Assembly: GCA_024231975.1 (NCBI GenBank)
Contig: JAAEQB010000118.1
Coordinates: 20,084 to 84,083 of the forward strand
Source: Allobosea sp.
Lineage (GTDB): Bacteria; Pseudomonadota; Alphaproteobacteria; Rhizobiales; Beijerinckiaceae
DNA length: 64,000 nucleotides
Direction: 5' to 3'
The notes beneath the pieces are model-generated. The model had not been told where the DNA came from. It saw only the letters and a list, made by a program, of their open reading frames with translations, and did no database searches. The position numbers and the translations under genes were made by a program. This document shows positions 43,439 through 51,500 of this stretch, one piece after another. Numbering within the stretch: position 1 is the first letter of the stretch; each line of letters starts with the position of its first letter.

Positions 43439-44611
43439 TCAGAGCTTGCAATCCTTGGCGTAAGCGTCGCCATGGTTGCTCAACACCTTGCCCGAGGTCT
43501 TCAGCACCGGCACACCATCCGCGCCCTTCTCGACCTTGAGCGCGTACCAATCCTGGACCGGATGCTGGTTTGGGCCGAACTTGAAGGCGCCGCGGACCGA
43601 CTGGAAATCCGCCTTGGCCAGCGCCTTGCGCAGCGCCGGCACATCGGTCTTGCCGCCGGTCGCCTTCAGAGCCGAGGCGATGGCGAGCGCGGTGTCGTAG
43701 CCCTGGCTGGCATAGTAGGTCGGCACGCGGTTGTAGGCCTTGGTGAAGGCCTCGACGAAGGCCTTGTTCGAGGCGTTGTCGAAGTCGGTGTTCCAGTGCG
43801 CGGTCACGCTGAGGCCGAGCGCAGCGTCACCGACCGCCTTCAGCGTGGTCGCGTCGAGCGAGGGCTCGGCCAGCACCATCGGGGTTTTGCCGAGCAGGCC
43901 GGCCTGCTGATACTGGCGCAGGAAGGCGATGCCGAGCCCGCCCGGGTGGAACTGGAAGACGACGTCCGGATTGGCCGAGCGGATCTGCGCCATCTCGGGC
44001 GCGAAATCGGTCTGGTCGAGGCGGGTATAGACCTCGCCGACGACCTCGCCCTTGAACAGGCGCTTGAAGCCGGCGAGCGCGTCCTTGCCGGCCTGGTAGT
44101 TCGGGGCGAGGATGAAGGCCTTCTTGTAGCCGAGATTGGTGGCGTGCTGGCCGGCGCTCTCGTGCAGGCTGTCGTTCTGCCAGGAAACGACGAAATAGTT
44201 CTCGTTGCACTCCTTGCCGGCGAAGTTCGACGGTGCCGCATTGGGGCTGACATAGAGCGCCCCGGCATCGACGATATCGGGCACGGTCGCGCCGGCGACG
44301 TTCGAGAAGACGATGCCGGTCATGATCTTGATGCCGTCGGTCTTCAGCATCTTCTCGGCGATCTGCTTGCCCTGGCCGGGCTTCAGCGCATCGTCCTCGA
44401 CGACGAGCTCGACCGGCGCGCCGCCGAGCTTGCCGCCATTCATGTCGATGGCGAGCTTGAAGGCGTCGCGGATGTCCTGGCCGAGATACCCGCCCGGCCC
44501 CGACAAAGTCGTGACCATGCCGATCTTGACCGGCGCCTGCTGGGCCAGCGCCGGCAAGGCGACGGCGGCGGCCAACATCACTCCCAGGCATACTGATTTA
44601 TGGTGCTGCAT
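43439..44611 (-). CDS. Periplasmic substrate-binding protein of the Liv-type importer
   Basis: A 390-residue binding protein (Peripla_BP_6 family). Signal peptide 1-23 (MQHHKSVCLGVMLAAAVALP, then ALAQ). The mature body starts VKIGMVTTLSGPGGYLGQD, typical of aromatic-acid or amino-acid binding proteins of LivK type. A purine-rich GGAGGGAGGGG site precedes the ATG at 44611, and a 14-base AT palindrome lies about 46 bases further up, so it may have its own promoter. The ligand is probably the compound degraded by the operon's enzymes. Confidence 0.9.
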   Translation of the reverse strand: MQHHKSVCLGVMLAAAVALPALAQQAPVKIGMVTTLSGPGGYLGQDIRDAFKLAIDMNGGKLGGAPVELVVEDDALKPGQGKQIAEKMLKTDGIKIMTGIVFSNVAGATVPDIVDAGALYVSPNAAPSNFAGKECNENYFVVSWQNDSLHESAGQHATNLGYKKAFILAPNYQAGKDALAGFKRLFKGEVVGEVYTRLDQTDFAPEMAQIRSANPDVVFQFHPGGLGIAFLRQYQQAGLLGKTPMVLAEPSLDATTLKAVGDAALGLSVTAHWNTDFDNASNKAFVEAFTKAYNRVPTYYASQGYDTALAIASALKATGGKTDVPALRKALAKADFQSVRGAFKFGPNQHPVQDWYALKVEKGADGVPVLKTSGKVLSNHGDAYAKDCKL

Positions 44612-44656
44612 GGTTCCCCTCCCTCCGATCATTTGCGTCGGACTATTCGAAATTAT

Positions 44657-44670
44657 TTTAAGCTTAAAAC
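44657..44670. promoter_or_regulatory. AT-rich palindrome upstream of the binding-protein gene
   Basis: TTTTAAGCTTAAAA is a perfect 14-base palindrome in a strongly GC-rich region, between the dioxygenase gene and the binding-protein gene. Possible operator, promoter element or RNA-processing site. Confidence 0.4.
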
Positions 44671-44730
44671 AATCTTGGATCGACACGCAAGCGTGCGAAG
44701 GCGCCGGCGAGCCGGCGCCTCCGTCATCGC

Positions 44731-45282
44731 TCAGAGCGCGACCCAGCCGGCCGGTGGCTTCCGGCCGGGGTGGACGGCGCCGCATTGCTTGCAGGTGCGG
44801 GCCTTCTCGTCGGCGAAAAAGGCCTCGTAGAGCGGCGGCAGATCCTTCACGAGATCGCCGACCTTCAGCTCAATGCGATGCACCAGGCCGTTGCACTCGA
44901 AGCAGTACCATTCGAAGCCGTCGACCTGGTCGTCATGGCGCGCCGGCTCGACCACGAGCCCGATGGAGCCCTCCTGCGGGCGCTGCGGCGAGTGGCGCAC
45001 ATGCGGCGGCAGCAGGAAGACGTCGCCCTCGCGGATCGTGACGTCGTAATGCTTCCCGTCATCGACCAGCTTGAGCATCATGTCGCCCTTGAGCTGGTAG
45101 AAGAACTCCTCCACCGGGTCGTCATGGTAATCGGCGCGCTGGTTCGGGCCACCGACCACCATCACGGTCATCTGGCCATCGTCGAACACCTTCTTATTGC
45201 CGACCGGCGGCTTCAGCAGGTGCTCGTTCTCCGCGATCCACTTCTTGAAGTTGAAGGCCTTCAGCCGTCCTTCGGTCGCCAT
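44731..45282 (-). CDS. nbaC: 3-hydroxyanthranilate 3,4-dioxygenase
   Basis: A 183-residue cupin dioxygenase that opens 3-hydroxyanthranilate to 2-amino-3-carboxymuconate semialdehyde. All residues known from the bacterial enzyme are present with a constant offset of two: iron ligands His53, Glu59 and His97; substrate residues Arg49, Arg101 and Glu112; and the rubredoxin-like second iron site Cys127, Cys130, Cys164 and Cys167. This makes the call firm at family level. It lies 38 bases after the DapA-like gene and 120 bases before the binding-protein gene. Confidence 0.95.
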   Translation of the reverse strand: MATEGRLKAFNFKKWIAENEHLLKPPVGNKKVFDDGQMTVMVVGGPNQRADYHDDPVEEFFYQLKGDMMLKLVDDGKHYDVTIREGDVFLLPPHVRHSPQRPQEGSIGLVVEPARHDDQVDGFEWYCFECNGLVHRIELKVGDLVKDLPPLYEAFFADEKARTCKQCGAVHPGRKPPAGWVAL

Positions 45283-45319
45283 ATCCGTCTCTCCCGGTTG
45301 TTCTCGTCCTGATCGTGTT

Positions 45320-46303
45320 TCAGCCAGCCTTCGCCAAAGGCCGGCCAGCGGCGAGCTTCAGACCGCAGCTCTCGAAGGCGGCCCGCGTCGCCGCCTTTTC
45401 GGCCTCGGTCAGCTCCAGCATTGGCGGCCGAACCCGTCCGCCGACCTGCCCGAGCAGCTCCTGCCAGTATTTCTGGTGCGCATGCGGCTTCTCGGCCGGC
45501 CGCGTCGTGCGCAGGGCCTCGCGCACCGGATTCAGGCTGTCCCTGACGGCATGGGCCTTCTCGACCTCGCCGGCGAAGGCGAGATCGGTGTAGTCGCGCA
45601 TGCGCCGATCGACCGCCGTCTGGATCAGATAGGGCGGCGAGGAGCAGAGATAGACCTGCCAGCCGAGCTCGACGATGTTGTCGAGCCATTCCTCCTCGGA
45701 GGCGGTGCTGACCAGGATGCGGTCGCCGGCGAGCCGGGTCAGCTCGGCATACATGGCGCGCGGCACGCTGTACTTGATCGCGACGACGTTCTCGATGTCG
45801 GCGAGGCGGTTGCACAGCTGCGGGCTCATCAGATAGCCGGAGTCCGGATGGCTCCAGAGCGCGATGCCGATGTCGACCTTTTCGGCGATGGTCCGGTAGT
45901 ACTCGTAGAGCGTCTCGTCCTGCGCCTTGAAGAAGTGCAGCAGCGGCGCGTGCACGACGATGTAGTCGGCGCCGACCTTCTGGGCGTGCCTGGCGAGGTC
46001 GATGACGACGTCCATGTTCTGGTCGGAGCAGGACATGATCGTCTGGCCGCGGCCGGCCGTCGCCTCGACCGCGAGCTCGAAGCTGCGCTTGCGCTCCTCG
46101 ACCGACATCGCGAAGAACTCGCCCTGCTTGCCGGCGATGAACAGGCCGTCGATGCCGAGATCGTCGGTCCAGTGCCGGATGTTCTCGCGGAAGCCGTCCT
46201 CGTCGATGGCGAGCGACTGGGTGAAGGGCGTCAATGCCGCCGCCCAGATGCCCTTCATATTGGCGCGGGTGTAAGCCTTCGCGTCCTTTTTGGCGTATTT
46301 CAT
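45320..46303 (-). CDS. DapA-family (Schiff-base) lyase/aldolase
   Basis: A 327-residue class I aldolase-fold enzyme. The Schiff-base lysine is Lys177 in VVAIKYSVP. The usual STGE pocket is KQGEF (59-63), and the catalytic tyrosine of the YNxP motif is replaced by Trp150 (LWSHPDSGY), so it is not a dihydrodipicolinate synthase. Its length fits hydratase-aldolases of the NahE/PhdJ group as well. It lies between the aldehyde dehydrogenase and the dioxygenase genes and probably acts on a ring-cleavage product. The reaction is inferred. Confidence 0.82.
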   Translation of the reverse strand: MKYAKKDAKAYTRANMKGIWAAALTPFTQSLAIDEDGFRENIRHWTDDLGIDGLFIAGKQGEFFAMSVEERKRSFELAVEATAGRGQTIMSCSDQNMDVVIDLARHAQKVGADYIVVHAPLLHFFKAQDETLYEYYRTIAEKVDIGIALWSHPDSGYLMSPQLCNRLADIENVVAIKYSVPRAMYAELTRLAGDRILVSTASEEEWLDNIVELGWQVYLCSSPPYLIQTAVDRRMRDYTDLAFAGEVEKAHAVRDSLNPVREALRTTRPAEKPHAHQKYWQELLGQVGGRVRPPMLELTEAEKAATRAAFESCGLKLAAGRPLAKAG

Positions 46304-46328
46304 GCGGCTGTCTCCCTGTCGCCCACGG

Positions 46329-47762
46329 TCAGATCGCCATGCGGTGCGAGACGGTCTTGATGGTCGTGTAATGCGCCAAACCCTCGGCGCCGCCCTCGCG
46401 GCCATAGCCGCTGTCCTTGACTCCGCCGAAAGGCACCTCGGCGACCGAGGCTTCCAGCGTGTTGATCGAGACGTTGCCGGCCTCGATCTCGTCGGCGAGC
46501 CGGTCGGCCCGGCTGGCAGAATGGGTGAAGGCATAGGCGGCAAGGCCGAAAGGCAGGCCGTTCGCCTTGTCGATCGCGTCGTCCAGCGTCGAGACAGGAT
46601 TGATCACCGCCAGCGGCCCGAAGGGCTCCTCGCGCATGACCCTGGCATCGTCAGGGACATCGGCGAGCACGGTCACCGGGAAGAAATAGCCGCGATTGCC
46701 GATGCGCTCGCCGCCGGCCAGCACCTTGGCGCCCTTGGCGCGGGCATCGGCCACCAATGTCTCCATCGCCTCAATGCGGCGGTGATTGGCGACCGGGCCC
46801 ATCTGCGTTGCGGCATCGAGCCCGTTGCCGATCACGACCGAGCGCGCCTTCTCGGCAAAGGTCCTGGCGAAGGCCTCGTAGATCGGTTCCTGCACGAAGA
46901 AGCGCGTCGGGGAGGTGCAGACCTGGCCGGCATTGCGCGACTTGCGGATCGCCGAAGCCGTCGCCGCCGCGACCGGGTCGACATCGTCGCAGACGATCAC
47001 GGGAGCATGGCCGCCGAGCTCCATCAGTACCGGCTTCATATGGTCGGCGGCGATCCGCGTCAGATGCTTGCCGACCGCGGTCGAGCCGGTAAAGGCGATC
47101 AGCCGGGTCTGCTCCTGCGGGATCAGATAGGAGGAGATGTCGGCCGGGATACCGAAAACGAGGTTGAACACGCCTGGCGGCAAACCGGCATCGTGCAAAG
47201 CGCGGGCGATGTGGAGCGCGCCGGCCGGCGTCTCTTCCGCCGCCTTCAGGATGATCGAGCAGCCTGCGGCGAGCGCCCCGGCGATCTTGCGCGCCGGCTG
47301 GCTCATCGGAAAATTCCAGGGCGAAAACGCCGCGACCATGCCGATCGGCTGGTGCATCACGACATATTTGATGCCGGGCTCGCTCGGGATGACGCGACCA
47401 TAGGTGCGCTGGCCCTCGGCCGCGTCCCATTCGAAGAACTCGCAGCCGCGGATCACCTCGAGCTGCGCCTGGGCAAAGGGCTTGCCGTGCTCCAGCGTGA
47501 TCGCATGGGCGATCTCGTCGATGCGGGCCCGCATCAGCGCGGCGGCTTTGAGCATGATCTCGCCACGGGCGCGCGGCGAAGTCCGGCTCCAGACCCTGAA
47601 GCCGTCCTTGGCTGCCGCCAGCGCATCGTCGAGATCAATGCGAGCAGCGACGGGGACGGCGCCGATCACATTCTCATCGGCCGGGTTGAGCACCGGCAGG
47701 CTGTCGGGGGTCTTGCGCCAGGCGCCGCCGATATAGAGCTGCAGGTCGGGATAGGCGGTCAT
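46329..47762 (-). CDS. NAD-dependent aldehyde dehydrogenase, aminomuconate-semialdehyde type by context
   Basis: A 477-residue aldehyde dehydrogenase. Catalytic residues are Asn150 (SPWNFP), Glu248 (MELGGHAP) and Cys282 (GQVCTSP). FTGSTAVGK at 224-232 is the cofactor-binding loop. By sequence it is close to the succinate-semialdehyde/hydroxymuconic-semialdehyde group. Beside a 3-hydroxyanthranilate dioxygenase, the likely role is oxidation of 2-aminomuconate 6-semialdehyde. First gene of the nine-gene operon, divergent from LysR. Confidence 0.88.
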   Translation of the reverse strand: MTAYPDLQLYIGGAWRKTPDSLPVLNPADENVIGAVPVAARIDLDDALAAAKDGFRVWSRTSPRARGEIMLKAAALMRARIDEIAHAITLEHGKPFAQAQLEVIRGCEFFEWDAAEGQRTYGRVIPSEPGIKYVVMHQPIGMVAAFSPWNFPMSQPARKIAGALAAGCSIILKAAEETPAGALHIARALHDAGLPPGVFNLVFGIPADISSYLIPQEQTRLIAFTGSTAVGKHLTRIAADHMKPVLMELGGHAPVIVCDDVDPVAAATASAIRKSRNAGQVCTSPTRFFVQEPIYEAFARTFAEKARSVVIGNGLDAATQMGPVANHRRIEAMETLVADARAKGAKVLAGGERIGNRGYFFPVTVLADVPDDARVMREEPFGPLAVINPVSTLDDAIDKANGLPFGLAAYAFTHSASRADRLADEIEAGNVSINTLEASVAEVPFGGVKDSGYGREGGAEGLAHYTTIKTVSHRMAI

Positions 47763-47824
47763 GAAAAGCCTCGAACGGTGCGGCCAGCGGCGCGATGTCG
47801 AGGCATGATGGCCGTGGCCATGAC

Positions 47825-47865
47825 CATATGTAATTCAGCTTATTTGTCTGAATTCAGATCATATG
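47825..47865. promoter_or_regulatory. LysR-type operator region
   Basis: AATTCAG-N9-CTGAATT (47832-47854) has perfect 7-base arms; CTGAATTCAG (47848-47857) is a palindrome inside it; CATATG occurs at both ends (47825-47830 and 47860-47865). The AT-rich block lies between the LysR gene and the operon. Confidence 0.65.
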
Positions 47866-47878
47866 CTTATAAATCGCC

Positions 47879-48787
47879 ATGGCGGTCACCTTGCGACAGA
47901 TCCAGGCCTTCCTTGCCGTTGCCGAGCTCGGCACCTTCACCAAGGCGGCAGAGCGCCTGCGCATGGCGCAGCCGGCGCTGTCGCAATTGGTGCGCGAGCT
48001 GGAGCAGGCGCTCGGCATCCGCCTGTTCGACCGCACCACGCGGCGGGTCGAATTGACCGAAGGCGGCCGGGAGTTCCAGGGCGCATCGGCCAAGATCGTC
48101 CACGACCTCGATCTCGCCATCCAGAACGCCAACGACCTCGCCGAGCGCCGGCGCGGCAAGATCACCGTCGCCGCCCCGCCCTTGCTGGCAGCGGCGATCC
48201 TGCCCGAGGCGATTGCCGAGATGCGCGAGCGCTTCCCCGGCGTGCAGGTCGCGGTGCTCGATGCCCGCACCGACACGATCATCGAGGCCGTCAGGACGAG
48301 CCGGGCCGATTGCGGCCTCGGCACCTTCGCCGCGGTCGAGGACGGTATCGAGCGCATCCCTATGGCGCGCGACAACCTGATGCTGTTCTGCAGCCCCGGC
48401 AGCCGCTTCGCCGATACAAGCGTCGACTGGCGCGAGCTGCAAGGCGAGCCGCTAATCACGCTGACGCGCGACAGCGGCATCCGGCTGCTGGTCGAGGTCG
48501 CCTATGAGAGCGTCGGCATCCCGCTCGTCCCTGCCTATGAGGTCGCGCAGATCACGACCGCCCTGGCTCTGGTCGAAGCGCGTCTCGGTGTTGCGGTGCT
48601 GCCGACCTATGCGCGGGCGGCGGCGCCGCATCGCCGGGTCCTCGCCCGGCCGCTGGCGAATCCGGCGATCGCGCGCGACATCGTCATGATCAGACCGAGC
48701 GGCCGTTCGATCTCGCCGGCATTGGCGACGTTCGAGATCGTGCTGCGCCGCCATGTCCGCCGCCTGACGCCGGCTGACATCGACTGA
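47879..48787 (+). CDS. LysR-family transcriptional regulator
   Basis: A 302-residue LysR protein. HTH: FTKAAERLRMAQPALSQLVREL, followed by the linker helix and an effector domain with KITVAAPPLLAAAIL. It is divergent from the 3-hydroxyanthranilate-type operon with a dyad-rich gap of 116 bases, so it is the likely activator of that operon. The inducer may be the imported aromatic amine or a ring-cleavage product. Confidence 0.92.
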   Translation: MAVTLRQIQAFLAVAELGTFTKAAERLRMAQPALSQLVRELEQALGIRLFDRTTRRVELTEGGREFQGASAKIVHDLDLAIQNANDLAERRRGKITVAAPPLLAAAILPEAIAEMRERFPGVQVAVLDARTDTIIEAVRTSRADCGLGTFAAVEDGIERIPMARDNLMLFCSPGSRFADTSVDWRELQGEPLITLTRDSGIRLLVEVAYESVGIPLVPAYEVAQITTALALVEARLGVAVLPTYARAAAPHRRVLARPLANPAIARDIVMIRPSGRSISPALATFEIVLRRHVRRLTPADID

Positions 48788-48788
48788 G

Positions 48789-48818
48789 GACAGAGCGGCG
48801 TGGTCTCGCCGCCCTGTC
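48789..48818. terminator. Hairpin between convergent genes
   Basis: GACAG-A-GCGGCG, loop TGGTCT, CGCCGC-C-CTGTC: an 11-pair stem with one internal mismatch. It lies between the LysR stop and the proline-racemase-family stop; no T run. Confidence 0.5.
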
Positions 48819-48827
48819 ACAACTCGA

Positions 48828-49841
48828 TCAGGCCACGAGGAAGCCGGCGTCTACGGGATCCTCGCGGTTGATCGTCCAGCGCGCGGTACCGAGCAGGCCG
48901 GCGGTGCCCTTCACCGTCGGTCGCACGGCGCGGGTGCCGTTCAGGCTGGTCTCGCCGATCAAGCAGCCCTCGAAGGTGCCGGAGCCGAGCAGGCCTTCCG
49001 AGCGGATCGGCTGCTGCAGCTTCATCAGCCCGCGCGCCTCGTACATCGCCATCATCGCGCTGGTGCCGGTGCCGCCAGGCGAGCGGTCGAGCTGGCCGGC
49101 CGAGAAGACGTGGACGTTCTTGTAGAAGGCGCCCTCGATCGTCGGCTCGTGCCAGAAGGTGACGAAGTTGAAGTTGTTGATGTGGGCCGAGGCCGGGTGC
49201 TGGATCGCAACCTTCTGGCGGAGCTGCTCGCGGGCGATGATGCCGAGGCGCGAAAGCTCGGAGCCGTTCTCAGGCGAGATCCGGAGCGAGGTGCCGCGCA
49301 GGTCGATGATCCCGAAATAATTGCCGCCCCAGACGATGTCGGCCTTGAGCGAGCCGACGCCCGGCAGGTCGAACGGCACATCCTGCGCCGCGACATAGGC
49401 CGGCACGTTCTCGAAGCGCGTCCAGAGCACGTCGGGACCGTCATTGGCGACCTCGGCGGTGACCAGACCGGCGGTGGTTTCGAAACGAATGGTGGTGCGG
49501 CCGTTCTCGCCGCGCCGGACGAGGCCGAGCGCGACCATCGCCATGCCGACCGCGATCGTGCCGTGGCCGCACATGTGCGAGTACTGGGTACCGTCGATAT
49601 AGATCAGGCCGGCATCGAACTCCGGGCTCGACGGCGGCGTCAGGAAGACACCGAACATGTCCTTGTGCCCGCGCGGCTCGCGCATCAGGGCGCAGCGCAG
49701 CCAGTCATAGTTCTCCTCGAGGAAGCGGCGCTTCTCCAGGATGCTCGATCCGGCCGGATACGGAATCCCGCTATGGATGATGCAGAGGGGCTCACCCTCG
49801 GTATGCGTGTAGACGACGTCGAAGACATTCTGCTGGCGCAT
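48828..49841 (-). CDS. Proline racemase-family protein with Cys/Gly active site
   Basis: A 337-residue member of the proline racemase fold. The first catalytic cysteine is present: Cys91 in HMCGHGTIAVG. The second site reads DRSPGGTGTSA, with Gly256 where racemases and epimerases have Cys and trans-3-hydroxyproline dehydratases have Thr. Two-base racemisation is therefore unlikely; a dehydratase or a different reaction is possible. It is the last gene of an importer operon (gap 35 bases). The substrate is probably a hydroxyproline-like cyclic imino acid; inference only. Confidence 0.87.
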   Translation of the reverse strand: MRQQNVFDVVYTHTEGEPLCIIHSGIPYPAGSSILEKRRFLEENYDWLRCALMREPRGHKDMFGVFLTPPSSPEFDAGLIYIDGTQYSHMCGHGTIAVGMAMVALGLVRRGENGRTTIRFETTAGLVTAEVANDGPDVLWTRFENVPAYVAAQDVPFDLPGVGSLKADIVWGGNYFGIIDLRGTSLRISPENGSELSRLGIIAREQLRQKVAIQHPASAHINNFNFVTFWHEPTIEGAFYKNVHVFSAGQLDRSPGGTGTSAMMAMYEARGLMKLQQPIRSEGLLGSGTFEGCLIGETSLNGTRAVRPTVKGTAGLLGTARWTINREDPVDAGFLVA

Positions 49842-49876
49842 GGTCGGCTCCTTGGGAAAACGATGGGTCGAGAAGG

Positions 49877-50665
49877 CTATCGGCGGCGCTCGGAGAGCAC
49901 GTCGAGACCGATGGTGAGGTCGAGCAGCACGATGACGACGGCGGCGACGATGATGGTCAGGCCGGAGACCGCGGCGATCGTCGGGTCGATCGTGTACTGG
50001 ACGTAGTTGAACAGCTTGACCGGGATCGTGGTCAGCTCGGCGGTCGTATTGAAGATGCTGAGCTCGACATTGATCCAGGAGGCGATGAAGGCGAAGATCG
50101 CGCCGCTAACGAGCCCGCTGCGGATTTGCGGCAGCGTCACCAGGACAAAGGTGGTCAGCGGCCGGGCGCCAAGATCGGCCGAGGCTTCCTCCAGGCTGCG
50201 CTGCTCGTCGCTGAGCTGCGGCAGCACCGCCCGCAGCACGAAGGGCATGATGATCACGACATGCCCGACCAGCAGCGCCGGGAAGCTGCGCACCAGCCCG
50301 ATCGCGCTGCCGTACTGCAGGAGCGCCGCGCCGAGCACGACATGCGGCAGGATCAGCGGCGACATCAGCGTCTCCGCGAGCAGGCCGCGGCCGGTGAAGC
50401 GATAGCGGGCGATCGCGATCGCAGCCGGCACCGCCAGCACCACCGCGACAATCGTCGCCGCGACCGCGAGCAGCGTGCTGATCAGGAAGGCCGAGACATA
50501 GGAGGGATCGCCCAGCATCTTGCCGTACCAAGCGAGCGTGAGGCCCTGCGGCGGGAAGGCGAGGAAGCTGGTCGTGGTCAGCGACGCCCCGACGAGCACG
50601 ACGAGCGGCAAAGCGAGATAGGCCAACGCGGCGAAGGAGACGATCCGGACGAGAGCTGACACCAT
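49877..50665 (-). CDS. ABC transporter permease, PotC-like
   Basis: A 262-residue inner-membrane permease with about six helices. The coupling loop has EEASADLGARPLTTFVLVTLP, the EAA motif of spermidine/putrescine-type importers. The ATG at 50665 is one base from the stop of the partner permease. Forms the channel with the PotB-like gene. Confidence 0.9.
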   Translation of the reverse strand: MVSALVRIVSFAALAYLALPLVVLVGASLTTTSFLAFPPQGLTLAWYGKMLGDPSYVSAFLISTLLAVAATIVAVVLAVPAAIAIARYRFTGRGLLAETLMSPLILPHVVLGAALLQYGSAIGLVRSFPALLVGHVVIIMPFVLRAVLPQLSDEQRSLEEASADLGARPLTTFVLVTLPQIRSGLVSGAIFAFIASWINVELSIFNTTAELTTIPVKLFNYVQYTIDPTIAAVSGLTIIVAAVVIVLLDLTIGLDVLSERRR

Positions 50666-50666
50666 C

Positions 50667-51500
50667 TCAGGCCCTCCTCGGCTCGCCGATGCGTCCGGCG
50701 ATGGCGACGAGCGCCAGCGTCAGCACCAGCATGGTGATGCTGAGCGCGCCGCCATAGTTGAAGTCGAAGACCGAGCTGTATTGCTGGAAGATCAGCATCG
50801 AGAAGACAGTGATCCGCCCGCCGCTGAGCAGCGCCGGCGTCACATAGGCGCTGACGGCCAGCATGAAGACCATGACGGCGCCGGCCATCAGCCCGGGCAG
50901 GCTGAGCGGGAAGATGATCGTGCGGAAGGTGCCCGCCGGCGTCGCGCCGAGATCGGCGGAGGCGTGCTCCAGCGCGGGATCGACCTTGGCGAGCGCATTG
51001 CCGACGGCGAGCACGATGAAGGGCAGCAGGATATAGACGAGGCCGATCAGGATGCCGAGCTCGGTGCCGAGGAAGCGCATCGGCCGCTCGATCAGGCCGA
51101 GACCGATCAGGCCGTCATTGACCAGGCCGTTGCGGCCGAGCAGCACCATCCAGCCGAAGGAGCGGACGATATTGCTGGTGAACAGCGGTACGACCAGCAG
51201 GATCACGCAGAACCGGCGCCAGGGCCGCCATTGGACGATACGGACGAGATACCAGGCCAGCGGGTAGCCGATCAGGACGCAGACCAGCGTGGTCAGCGCG
51301 CCGATGCGGAAGGTCACCCAGAGCACGTCCCAGTGATAGGCGTCGGCGAGGATGCGGATGTAATGCGCAAAGGTCGGCTGGCCGGCCGGCGTGGTCAGGC
51401 TCGCGATCAGGACGACCGCCATCGGTGCCAGGAAGAAGGCGACGAAGAAGGCCGCCGGCAGGGCGCAGAGCAGCAGGACCGGGCGCAGTGCTCCGCTCAT
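50667..51500 (-). CDS. ABC transporter permease, PotB-like
   Basis: A 277-residue permease with about six helices and the EAA loop EHASADLGATPAGTFRTIIFP. Its ATG at 51500 touches the stop codon of the ATPase gene (one-base overlap), and its stop is one base from the next permease. Confidence 0.9.
   Translation of the reverse strand: MSGALRPVLLLCALPAAFFVAFFLAPMAVVLIASLTTPAGQPTFAHYIRILADAYHWDVLWVTFRIGALTTLVCVLIGYPLAWYLVRIVQWRPWRRFCVILLVVPLFTSNIVRSFGWMVLLGRNGLVNDGLIGLGLIERPMRFLGTELGILIGLVYILLPFIVLAVGNALAKVDPALEHASADLGATPAGTFRTIIFPLSLPGLMAGAVMVFMLAVSAYVTPALLSGGRITVFSMLIFQQYSSVFDFNYGGALSITMLVLTLALVAIAGRIGEPRRA

Noticed and set aside
46290..48056. Plus-strand open frame of 588 codons opposite the aldehyde dehydrogenase
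   Set aside because: Antisense shadow that also runs into the LysR gene in another frame.
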